Source: Arachnopeziza araneosa (taxonomy: Eukaryota; Ascomycota; Leotiomycetes; Helotiales; Arachnopezizaceae). Taken from it: 64,000 nucleotides of DNA. Each line of letters opens with the position of its first letter. The first letter of the stretch is position 1. The position numbers were made by a program, and so were the translations under genes. The notes under the pieces are model-generated. The model was given only the letters and a program-made list of their open reading frames with translations. It was not told the DNA's origin and made no database searches. The DNA lies in contig QYAI01000006.1 in the NCBI GenBank assembly GCA_003988855.1, positions 62,001 through 126,000 on the forward strand, written 5' to 3'. Below, piece by piece: positions 1 to 13,368 of the stretch.

Positions 1-128
1 TGCTTCGTGCTCGCAACTGAAAGTCAATATAAAACAAGACTAAAACTCAAGTTTATTTTCTTGTCACTCACATCGCCATCACTTCAAAGACATCAAGCTA
101 TTTATCTCGCTAATAAACAACAACTATT

Positions 129-369
129 ATGAAGCTCACTACCTACCTCGTCCTTGCCTTTGGCTACTTTGCTCTCGAGAGCGCAGCCTTGCCAGTCCGC
201 TCTGATTATACTTCCGAGTAAGTTCTACCTACTCTGTAGTGAATAGGATACTGGAGAATCAATATGCTAACTTTATATCTTTGGAGTGTGGCCTTTACTG
301 AAGCTTGGTAAATCTCTCAAGATAGGAAATTAAATAACTTCTGGTCAAAGCTAATATAGCGATGGGTAG
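129..369 (+). CDS. Possible small secreted peptide (three short exons)
   Basis: An ATG at 129 opens a hydrophobic N-terminus ending in an Ala-Leu-Pro region that looks like a signal peptide with a cleavage site near residue 20. The frame reaches a stop right after a GTAAGT donor at 218. Splicing 218-286 (branch CTAAC, acceptor AG at 285-286) and 308-359 (branch CTAAT, acceptor AG at 358-359) gives exons 129-217, 287-307 and 360-369 and a 39-residue product ending in Ala-Cys-Asp-Gly. A further donor-like GTAAGC starts at 369, so the 3' end may extend. I recognise no family. It could be a small secreted protein or the decayed 5' end of a longer gene. The signal-like start is seen; the splicing is inferred. 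Confidence 0.3.
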
Positions 370-1475
370 TAAGCAAGAGAGAGCAGTAGCAGATCTCCTC
401 AATACCTTCAAACGCACTGCAGTTACAGCCGCCTAGATTAGAACGTCTTTTGTACTGCAGTGGGTAGGAATCTGCGCAAATGGTGCGAACAAGATGGACA
501 TAAGCTGGGCTTGAGAATTAGGAGTTCAATGAAGTTGATGCGGACACTTTTGTTGGTAGAGTTAAGAGGACAATTTGAAACTTTGAAATAAGTTGCGGGC
601 ACCGTTGGCTACAGTAACCTGTGATATACTGCATATTCTTTGTCCTCGAATGACTTGCCTATAACGTGTAAGAAGAAATCCTGAAAACGATGATCATAGC
701 CCGTAATGAATTGTTGAAGTTGGTGTGACCCAAAACCTGCTGGGAATGCTGTTATTGACGTGAGACAATGGAAAGACGTTGGCGGTGAGCCACAAATTAC
801 TACAACCTTTGCTGAAGCTCTCTTTTAAAGAGCCATAGTCGAGTCTTTCCTTCAATTATTTCCTGTAGCATTGAGTAAAGCGAAGCAAAAAGTAGCTCAA
901 CAATCTTATGACTTGCACAGTAGTATCTTTTCATGACGAAATCAAAATGTATACAATAGATACTAAATTTCAAATCTGTTGACCAAATCGACGGCTTAAA
1001 GTGATCTGATTCATTTTACAAGTAGGAATTTCGGACCCTGTGCCTGATAGAGTTGTCTGCATTTCCGTCGCATCGTTTCTGCTGGTTGGCTTCAACAGAA
1101 GTTGTCTACAGTAGAAGGCTGGTTATTGGTTGATTCTCGTACAGACGAGTCCCACGACAATCTGATTGCTGATTTCAAGCCTTGAAGGCAGATGAGTCGT
1201 GTATCGGGACTAGCACCAATGATTGGCGACGTTTCGCCTACTCCCAACTAGCTTGGCGGAACGCCCTTTCCACAGGAGGCTTCTGACATGGGCATGTTCT
1301 CGTCCCATGAAAATGCTCGTAGCGTAGTGTAACTAAGCTTACAATTGAGTGACAACCTTTTCTTCACCGTTGCTATATTAGTCTGAAACTCACACCAGAG
1401 CAGATTCCTCGATATACAAACGGAAAAAGGTTCAACTACAGAAGACTGATTGTTCTGAAGACTCAACAGGCTCTC
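370..1475. other. Gene-free spacer upstream of the RmlB-RmlA fusion
   Basis: About 1.1 kb with only short open frames and no family motif on either strand. I looked specifically for RmlC or RmlD remnants and found none. It probably holds the promoter of the fusion gene. Confidence 0.5.
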
Positions 1476-3464
1476 ATGCGGGTACTTGTAACTGGCGGAG
1501 CGGGGTTCATCGGCTCAGCTGTTGTCCGGCATCTAGTCTTGGTAAAGAAATATGAAGTTTTGACAGTCGACAAGTTGACCTATGCGGGCAATTTATCTTC
1601 ACTATCAGCGGTCGAGAACAACCCTCTACACCACTTTCTCAAGGCCGATATCTGTGACAAGACCGCACTCCAGACTGCATTCGACTCATTCAAGCCAAAT
1701 CGGGTCATTCATCTTGCAGCAGAAAGTCATGTTGACCGCTCGATTACAGCCTCAAGCGCATTCATCGAAACAAACATCATGGGTACCTTCACAATGCTTG
1801 AAGTAGCTCGATCTTATTGGGCATTCTTGTCAGTAAGCGACAAAGAGACGTTTCGTTTTCTTCATGTCTCCACAGATGAAGTGTACGGGTCTTTGGAACA
1901 CGAAGACGGTAGTTTGTTTAGCGAAAAGACCGCTTATGATCCTTCCTCACCTTACTCTGCTTCAAAGGCGGCTTCCGACCACCTAGTCAAGGCATGGCAG
2001 CGGACGTATGGTTTACCTGCTATCATCTCCAATTGCTCAAACAACTATGGTCCCTATCAATTCCCGGAAAAGTTGATTCCCTTGACTATCATCAACGCTC
2101 TGGAAAGTAAACCTGTGCAGGTTTATGGTAATGGTATAAACATACGCGATTGGCTTCATGTAGAGGATCATGCTCGCGCTCTCGATCTGATCATTGACCA
2201 AGGGCAGGTTGGTGAGACCTACAATGTAGGGGGGCGCAATGAGCGACGTAACATTGATGTAGTCAAAAGCATTCTGTCGATCATGAATCGTCTTCGTCCA
2301 CAAAAAGAGCGGCATGAAAAGCTGATTTGTTTCGTGACGGACCGACCAGGGCATGATGCTCGCTATGCAATTGACGCAACAAAAATCGAAACGGAACTTG
2401 GTTGGAGAGCGGAGGAGGACTTTGATAGTGGCATCCTTAAGACCGTGCAGTGGTATCTGGATAATGAATGGTGGTGGAGGCCGCTTCGAGAAGGATACGA
2501 TGGAAGTCGTCTCGGGCTTCTACGCAAAGAAATATCGGATTCATTACCAACCACTCTCTTAAAAAGTAACGGAATAATCAAATCCTCACAGAGAAAAGGC
2601 ATCATACTGGCTGGCGGAAATGCCACTCGTCTACACCCACTGACGCTAGTCAACTCAAAACAACTGATGCCCGTTTACGACAAGCCGATGGTCTACTATC
2701 CTCTCTCAACATTGATGCTGGCCGATATCCGCGACATTCTGATAATTTCTACCCATGATGATCTTCCGCGCTTCAAGCGTTTGCTGGGGGACGGGTCGAA
2801 ATGGGGAATATCTCTATCCTATGTTGAGCAAGCGAACCCGGCTGGAGTGGCGGAGGCCTATATAATCGGCGCGGATTTCATTGGTTCAAGCCCATCTTGT
2901 CTCATTCTTGGCGATAATTTCATGTACGGCGAAGGCCTGGCAGATCTGTTCAAAACAGCAGCTGCACATACAGACGGCGCAACGGTTTTTGCTTATCATG
3001 TCGAGGATCCGCAACGATACGGGGTGGTTGATTTCGACACCGAGATGACAGTAGTCTCGATCGACGAGAAGCCATCAGTTCCAAAATCTAATTTTGCTGT
3101 AACGGGTGTATACTTCTACGACAACGATGTTATAGACATCGCTAGGAAGCTGAAGCCCTCTTCTCGTGGTGAGCTGGAGATTACGGATGTCAACCGCGTC
3201 TACCTCGAGAGGCGTAAGTTAAGTGTCCAACGAATGGATGCCAGTTTTGCTTGGTTCGATATGGGAACGCCAAGCAGCCTTTTGGACGCAGGCAGATTTG
3301 TCGAGGAGCAGCAAACTCGACATTCTGTCAAAATAGGTAGTCCTGAGGAAGTCGCTTTTCGAAAAGGATTTATCAGCAGTGCTCAGCTGGACGACCTTGG
3401 TAAGAAGCTAGGAAAGACCGATTATGGGAAGAATCTGCAAACGATTGCATCAAAATCTAGATAG
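1476..3464 (+). CDS. RmlB-RmlA fusion: dTDP-glucose 4,6-dehydratase / glucose-1-phosphate thymidylyltransferase
   Basis: Intronless, 662 residues, two complete enzymes in one frame. Residues 1-350 are RmlB: NAD-binding GGAGFIG near residue 7, catalytic Thr133-Asp134-Glu135, Tyr160-xxx-Lys164, and the family block [15 protein letters not shown] near 189-203. Residues 374-640 are Rml[10 protein letters not shown] at 378-386, metal-site Asp480, EKP at 531-533, [10 protein letters not shown] at 564-573 and Asp595. RmlA makes dTDP-glucose from glucose-1-phosphate and dTTP; RmlB converts that to dTDP-4-keto-6-deoxyglucose, the first two steps of the bacterial dTDP-rhamnose pathway. Fungi usually make rhamnose donors as UDP-sugars. 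The RmlB half resembles alphaproteobacterial forms, including a WWWRPLR end block (from memory). The start ATG gives a normal bacterial RmlB N-terminus. No targeting signal is seen, so it is probably cytosolic. In the RmlA loop the usual SGT reads NAT, so that half's activity is less certain. Confidence 0.93.
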   Translation: MRVLVTGGAGFIGSAVVRHLVLVKKYEVLTVDKLTYAGNLSSLSAVENNPLHHFLKADICDKTALQTAFDSFKPNRVIHLAAESHVDRSITASSAFIETNIMGTFTMLEVARSYWAFLSVSDKETFRFLHVSTDEVYGSLEHEDGSLFSEKTAYDPSSPYSASKAASDHLVKAWQRTYGLPAIISNCSNNYGPYQFPEKLIPLTIINALESKPVQVYGNGINIRDWLHVEDHARALDLIIDQGQVGETYNVGGRNERRNIDVVKSILSIMNRLRPQKERHEKLICFVTDRPGHDARYAIDATKIETELGWRAEEDFDSGILKTVQWYLDNEWWWRPLREGYDGSRLGLLRKEISDSLPTTLLKSNGIIKSSQRKGIILAGGNATRLHPLTLVNSKQLMPVYDKPMVYYPLSTLMLADIRDILIISTHDDLPRFKRLLGDGSKWGISLSYVEQANPAGVAEAYIIGADFIGSSPSCLILGDNFMYGEGLADLFKTAAAHTDGATVFAYHVEDPQRYGVVDFDTEMTVVSIDEKPSVPKSNFAVTGVYFYDNDVIDIARKLKPSSRGELEITDVNRVYLERRKLSVQRMDASFAWFDMGTPSSLLDAGRFVEEQQTRHSVKIGSPEEVAFRKGFISSAQLDDLGKKLGKTDYGKNLQTIASKSR

Positions 3465-3589
3465 CGTTGTGTACTTGCTTTCCGATTTCCCAGTCTTCAG
3501 CGAATCTAGAGATGATCCATCTAGGTTGATGCAGACTAAGGTCAATTAAATAGAAAAACATTCTATCTCATAACCCCATTGGCAACGTT

Positions 3590-4330
3590 TTAGATAGTAG
3601 AACCATACTCGGTTCTGTTGTCGTCGTTACTCGATTTCCAATAAACCAAGCCTTCCATTAGTCGTCTTGCAGTCCTGTAAACTTTACAAGCAACTGAAGT
3701 CCCATCCTGATCCAAATCACACCCAAAAACGAGCTTCCTGCTTAGGTGACCAATAGTATAGTCATTTTTGGTCTGTTTGTTCCCTTTCTGCTTGCTTATC
3801 TTATACACCACACTCGATTCTAGATCTGCAGCAGCAGCAAGAGCCACTGCAACTGTAATAGGAACTGCATGATGCACCTGCCCCATTGATAATGCTTTCG
3901 TAATGATATCTACCGTTTCTCCTTGCAATATCTGGCCGCTCAGAAGTTTGTTCGACCTGGCTTTCGAAACCGTCATCTTCCCACAATTGCTCGAGAAATC
4001 CGCGCTTTCATCTATCACTCCAATTCGCCGCGAACGTGTAATTAACATCAACACCCGCTGTCTCGGATGGACCGATCACGCAGACTTTGCTCAAGCTACT
4101 TTGACCAAAACCCATCCCATCGAGTGCTCTTCCATTTGGATCTGCAGACCCGATAGTAATGCGGAAAATAGGTGCCCACTGTTCACGACCGGCTGGGAGA
4201 TCATTCCGGTGGAATATCACCGCTTGAGAGTTGTGCCGCGGTAGTAGGAAGCTGCGAGGCGATTCTGTTTTCGACCTACAGTTGACGCGCTTCGAATAGT
4301 AGGTTCGACGCGCCAGGCCGGGTTGCAAGT
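3590..4330 (-). pseudogene. PrpF-family (DUF453; methylaconitate isomerase-like) relic
   Basis: The minus strand holds PrpF-like sequence spread over several frames. One frame (about 4328-4008) has FHRNDLP, WAPIF, DPNGRALDGMG, SSLSKVCVIGPS and VDVNYTF. Another (4054-3590) has DFSSNCGKM and then GQVHHAVPITVA, ending with a C-terminal DLDQDGTSVACKVYRTARR stretch. Known PrpF proteins carry these blocks in this order, so the reading frame shifts near 4010-4050. The stretch between the NCG block and the HHAVP block is far shorter than in the intact family, indicating an internal deletion. The N-terminal YYRG...S block near 4220-4240 is out of frame with what follows. I call it a pseudogene. A poorly resolved multi-exon gene is the alternative, but I see no good splice sites to repair the frames. 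Confidence 0.7.
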
Positions 4331-4967
4331 CTGCAGGGTAGTAAAAGAGACAATCCAGGTGTGGCCATGTTATTTCAAGTAATTTTAATGGATCTTAAAG
4401 TAGTTGCCATCGTTCAGGCTGAAGTTGCAAAAAGAGCTGCAACAGCCTTTCGAGCCAGAGGAAAATATCGAGGTCAGTTGTCGTGTCCATGATCCCAACG
4501 ACTTTCGGAGCGCACGTCAACCGCTCTCAATGTCCCTTGTCAAAGTAGCTTATGTACTTAACTAATTTATAGGGTTAAAGTCTTTTGACAAAATAAGTCG
4601 AACTATTTATAGAGATCATAGCATAAAGTCTATCTTGATCCTAAACACTGAAATTGAGACTTCTTGGCCATTTATCTCTTAAAGATCAGAATCGTATTCA
4701 AGTAAAATCGCCTCAATTAGGAACAGTGACGAAAAAGAAACTCAAAATCTGCGAACCAAAAAAATGGGCAAAATTATTTTACATTACGATCGGTCCAATA
4801 CTTAAAGTACGAATGTACTACCCATCAGACTGTCATAATTCGCCGAAACCATCCCAAATGACTTCCATCCTACTCTTTCTTGACGCCAAGGAACCATGCA
4901 AACATACTAATTCATATAAAAAGCCGTCCATATTCAAGCGCCTATTTGAAATATCTCGTAATCAACC
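4331..4967. other. AT-rich spacer, no gene seen
   Basis: About 640 bases between the PrpF relic and the 3' end of the GH76 gene. One open frame on the plus strand (4654-5076) overlaps the GH76 C-terminus antisense and has low-complexity composition, so it is not called. Confidence 0.5.
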
Positions 4968-6419
4968 TCAATCAATGATCATCCACCATAACATCCAAGT
5001 AAGTAGCACCAATGTTACCGCTGTCAAGATTCCGGCACCCACCCTGCTTGCGGTTGTGGGTGGGAATTCGATCTGAGAGATTTTCTTAGTTGTTGTCCCT
5101 GCTTCATTGTTTCCAGTGCTAGTGCCTCCTGTATCGTTGGTGACCGGTCCAGCAGCTTGAATGATAAGGTTACTCTGAATAACTTCCAGGGCTGCCATTT
5201 CTTGACCTACTCCATTAGTACCGTCCCAAGTTCCTGTTGTCCATAGCAAGCCACAAGTTCGACCATTATCGCCACCGGTGCAGGATTGGGCCGCAGCTTG
5301 AGCGCTGGGCCCTAGCTTGGCCATCACACGGTCATATGTGAAAGGTGCCATTTTGGTAGTTGCTGCCATCCAACGCGCGAGGTATGCTTTGAAGGAATGC
5401 TGATCAACGTCGCACTTCCCATTGCTTTCACAAGCTACTTCGGACATAACGTTGTTAAGGAAAAATACATCAGTACCATCTAGCAGTCCATTTACACGTT
5501 CCTCCCAAAGCGCAGATCCAGTATAATTCCACATGGTGGCAGCACCGAGTAGCAATGCTCCAGCGTTGTATGTCCATTGGAGGTGATTGATTTGTGTGCA
5601 ATTGATCGTATCGTCGGTACCATCATATACGTAATAATTTTTATCTAACAGTCCTACGTTACCAACCCAATCATACGCTTTTTCGGCCCATTCCGCATAG
5701 GTGTCGTTGCCCGTGTATTTTGCTAGCCTGGCAGCAAGATTGAAGAAACATCCGTTTGATATGGAGTTCTTGTAATTGTAGCCAGAATTGAAGGTGAATA
5801 TTTGCCATTTAAGACCTCCACCACATGACGTATTATCCCATCGTGTTGCTTGTGTATTGAAGACACCCTGAGCAAGAGCAAGCCATTGCGGCTCATCAGG
5901 GGGAGGATTCGGAAAATTGACTTCTGCGGCTGACATAGCAGCCAACCCCCAAAAACCTTGGTCATCATTTCCTTCAGTCTTTGTCTGGTTTGGAGTCATA
6001 TAATCTCGATTCGGGCCTACTTGAAATAGTAGAGCTTGTGAGGTAACGTTATTATATGTCGGGTCGCCAGTGTAATACCAATAGTCGATCATCGCGCCAA
6101 ACAATGCGCCTGCCTCCCACCTAGGCAACATTAATAATTTTCTGTTCAAAGAATGAACAGAGTTCATGCGTACCAATAATATGGCGGTGGCAGATTTCCT
6201 GGAATCTGACCGGTCTGATTGCCAGTGTAATAACTCATCATATCAAATGCAAGGGTACTTGCTGCATTTTTGATCGAGTCTGGCCAAGCTCGTTAAAAAA
6301 AACTCATATATATCGTGTTACATACCTGTTGAGCCCAGATCTAACGTTATTGCTTGCGCAACTTGGCTGTTCATTAAAAGCGTCCCTGCGACATTGGTCA
6401 AAAATCTCAGGAGCCTCAT
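4968..6419 (-). CDS. GH76 mannan endo-1,6-alpha-mannosidase, DFG5/DCW1 type (copy 1)
   Basis: Three exons on the minus strand, 6419-6326, 6279-6174 and 6120-4968, give 450 residues. Both introns (46 and 53 bases) have GT...AG ends and restore the expected family sequence across the joints, including YYWWEAGA at the second one. Features: N-terminal signal peptide of about 20 residues; GH76 catalytic pair in [18 protein letters not shown]; a Thr/Gly/Asn-rich stretch; and a hydrophobic C-terminal tail typical of GPI attachment. DFG5/DCW1 proteins act at the plasma membrane and are thought to move GPI-anchored mannoproteins onto wall glucan. Several NxT/S sequons are present. A paralogue of nearly equal length lies at 39018-40517 on the same strand. 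Confidence 0.93.
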
Positions 6420-7732
6420 ATCTCCACGATGAGTTTCGAGGGCGAGTAGAATATCGCTTAAAGGGAATTGTGATTGGAACGATGGTTCCTAGAATTTCGT
6501 GACACTCTGCTCGAACAGGCTCCATTCGCAAATTTATGCTATACAGTCAGCCAGAAGCATGTAGATGACTCAGTTTATAACAGCTTTTGATTCAAAGACA
6601 GCAATTATGACTGGGAACGACGGTTGGAGACAGAAAGAATGGCAGAATGCACCAAAATGACATCCAAAAGCGGCCTTTTAAGAGTGCCAAATGAGAGAAT
6701 GCGGCGTCTTTGTTAGAACAAAAGTCAACTCCGCCGCAACAATAATGAACAGTTGAGGAAGGAATGGACAGAGAAAGTTACTCTAAATTGTGGATAGTTC
6801 GGGTCTGAAGTGGGGAAAGAGCTTCTGGACCAGTTCGAGAATGGAATATACAAGGTAGAGAGAGCGAGCTACACAAACTACCGATATCATCGCTTGATGA
6901 GTGAGAAAAAGATTTAGAGAAGCATTATAACTATCAGGTTTTAGCGATTGAAAATAAATACACCGAGGTGAAATGAATGTGACTTCCGTATTACTTAATA
7001 GCGTTGAGCTTCAAGATGTTTTCCAAAACTTGATAGGATCAATGACCGAGAGAACATCATGACTAAATAAGGGACTAGCAAATCCTGCACGACAGATATA
7101 CCCGACTATGCATGGTGTTGGGGGCTTGTGGTCAGATTAAGAGGGATTCATGTCGTCAAAATTTTGAAGCTTAAAAAAGCAACCAAGCTCATGATCCATC
7201 ATTGATCCATGTTCTAAAATTATCCACCCATGTGACTGAATAATAGTGACGTTGACTAACAAATCATTCAGCCTCCGGAAAGGGATTGCGTTGAAGAGAT
7301 CCTCATCGCTGCCTATACCATCGCCATTCGTAATATCTTGACACTGCCACATTGAATTGCTTGCCACACTGATCACGTGACTGTCGTATTCCCGTCGACA
7401 GCGGCGAGAATTACGTGTAATATTCACATTCACAATCTTCATATTGAAGCATTGTTTAGATCCAATCCCCATCTCTGAAGCTCACATAGATTGAAACAGT
7501 CGTTGTGTTGAAACAAAATCTAACCGTTTTCTCCAGCTTGCTGTGAGACACCATCCACCTCAGCCTGCCGCAAAGTCGCAAACCTAGCCACCTGCTCCAA
7601 CCTCATCTCCCAGATCTCATCCTCATCTTCATTCTCACCACAACAACTTCGACGAACTCCGCACACATCCAAATTCTCGCGCAATATCGATCTTTCGCAT
7701 CAACTCACTCGTAATCTACATCCATATTCACA
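6420..7732. other. Divergent promoter region between GH76 and SNC1
   Basis: About 1.3 kb with no convincing gene. An open minus-strand frame at 7137-7472 has no recognisable motif. The region must hold both divergent promoters. A perfect palindrome TCACGTGA lies at 7373-7380, 353 bases before the SNC1 start, followed by a C/T-rich leader from about 7540. Confidence 0.5.
7373..7380. promoter_or_regulatory. TCACGTGA palindrome (bHLH/CBF1-type site) upstream of SNC1
   Basis: Exact TCACGTGA in the divergent spacer. The CACGTG core is the classical target of bHLH factors such as Cbf1. Related sites recur in other spacers of this window (41224-41231 and near 23692, 27862, 37865 and 60830). The function is inferred. 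Confidence 0.35.
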
Positions 7733-8676
7733 ATGGCCTCAACAGGAGATCGCCCATATGATCCATACATCCCAAATGAGTCTGCGGCTGGAAGCCAGCC
7801 TGCACCGGGCAATCAAAGAACAGCAGCATTGCAAGCAGTGAGTACTTTCATTTTATTTCCAGCTGAGCATCTTCCGCCCTGGCACCAACTGTATTCCTGG
7901 ATTCCATACTGTCGCGGTCATGTCATGATGAAGCCGATTCCTCCGCGCATCAGCAGAAGCGACGTCTTACATCTGCGATCAATCGAATCAATCAAAGAAC
8001 CATCTTTCGCTACTAGTGAAAGCCGACGGTGATAATGGCAGACTCTCTGGATGTCGAGTATATTGACGGCGCAGCGGAATGGTTTCAGATAACCTTAAAT
8101 TTGAGACGAACAGGACACTGCAGTCAACCCGAACGATAGCAGAAGTCACCATTCAAATATACAAGGCTCACTCGAATAAGGAGAGCGAAAGCTCAGAATA
8201 TTTCCGAACCCTGGTGCCAAAAACGAGCCGTCCAGTCTTGTCCATCAATCTTCAATACAACCTTCACTCTGGAAAAGAGGTGCAATTTTTAGTTTAAGAC
8301 ATTTACTAACGATATGGCTATCGTAGCAAATCGATGATACGGTTGGTGTAATGCGCGAGAATATTAACAAGGTCTCTCAACGTGGTGAACGTCTTGATTC
8401 TCTCCAAGACAAGACCGACAACCTCGCTGTATCTGCTCAAGGTTTCCGCCGTGGTGCTAACAGGGTCCGGAAGCAAATGTGGTGGAAGGGTATCCTACCT
8501 TATCGTTGTAGAAATTGACTGGTGCTGACTTTGACTGCAGATATGAAAATGAGAGCGTGCTTGATAGGCGGAATCATCCTATTGCTCGTTGTTATTATTG
8601 TCCCTGCTGGTATGTGATATGTCTTTTTGTAGGACGTTCCTAATTATCTCGAACAGTTGTGGCCACAAAACATTAA
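7733..8676 (+). CDS. SNC1: Synaptobrevin-type R-SNARE (v-SNARE)
   Basis: Four exons (7733-7837, 8327-8489, 8541-8609, 8657-8676) encode 118 residues. The order is a short Pro/Gly-rich N-terminus, an R-SNARE motif beginning [12 protein letters not shown] with [13 protein letters not shown] around the zero-layer Arg, an RKQMWWKDMK juxtamembrane block, a single hydrophobic C-terminal anchor rich in Ile/Leu/Val, and a short VVATKH end. It should sit on secretory vesicles and pair with plasma-membrane Q-SNAREs in exocytosis at hyphal tips. Introns 2-4 (51 and 47 bases for the last two) are normal, but the first is 489 bases, much longer than others in the window. The join at residues 35/36 gives the standard ALQAQIDDT sequence, so no extra exon is needed inside that intron. 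Confidence 0.96.
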
Positions 8677-12394
<3,718 letters not shown>

Positions 12395-13368
12395 AGAATG
12401 GACTGCATCTTTGGGGTTTAAAAGTTATTTGAGAATGGCGAATCGATACGGGTTTACATTTAGAGACCGCGCAAGACACTAGGAGTTCTGTATATATTCC
12501 TCAATCTCGGTGGTAGAATTGAACATATCTAATAGTTCTTGGTGTCTTCTGCACCAAGTCTCTAGTTTAGTGGTTGATGTTACATCTAATTGGAGGATCC
12601 ATTTGAGCTTAGTCGCACCACCCGATACTTCACTAGGAACAGATATTGTAGTATCTTGTAGTGCGAGCGAAAGTTTTTCAGTCTATTATAGTCAAGTATT
12701 TCCATAAGGAAATAATTGCGGGTGAACTTCTGCCAGTTGATCTTGAGAGGCTCATTAGCGACTTTCCGAGAACGCCGAATGCATTATTTACTAATATTCC
12801 GGGCTGAGACGGTTGTACTCCATTTCTTTCTTCTCTTCATATTTCCATTCTATCACGAGGAACCTCGCCTCCTCTCCTAAAGGCTCACATACTGACTGAA
12901 GCCCCTGAAAACTAGTCGATCGTTCCCGGACATGCCCAAGTCAACACCAATTTAGCCAAAAAGTTTACCCAGCTCCTATTTTGACTTCACCCCATCTTCT
13001 CTGATTGTACCCCGCACAAATGACATCTCAAAAATATGTCTCGCCTTTCCTCTCGTCCTCTTAGCGATATAGAGGTACATGACTTCTCCCGAGAAACCGA
13101 GACGCCAATTATTCTTCCGAGCGGGAGAGCGGATGCGTCCTCCCAAGGATATCCATTAACTTGATCGGCCTGGAAAAAATATATAGCATCATGGACAGCC
13201 GAATATCCATGAGGCTCTTCTTGTTTTCCAGTTGTCCATCTTCTACGATATGCCTTTGCACATGTAGTGTAACTTATTCTCTAGACGAGAAAGAACAAAG
13301 CTTGAGAATATGCCTGAATAGACTCAATCTATGCTCGTAAATATCCGCTTCAAAACTTCAAGATAAAG
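12395..13368. other. Spacer before the six-hairpin glycosidase
   Basis: About 1 kb. One short open frame (12510-12707) shows no motif. No RNA gene or repeat seen. Confidence 0.45.

Noticed and set aside
7137..7472. 111-residue minus-strand frame
   Set aside because: No signal peptide, domain or conserved pattern; sits in a divergent promoter.
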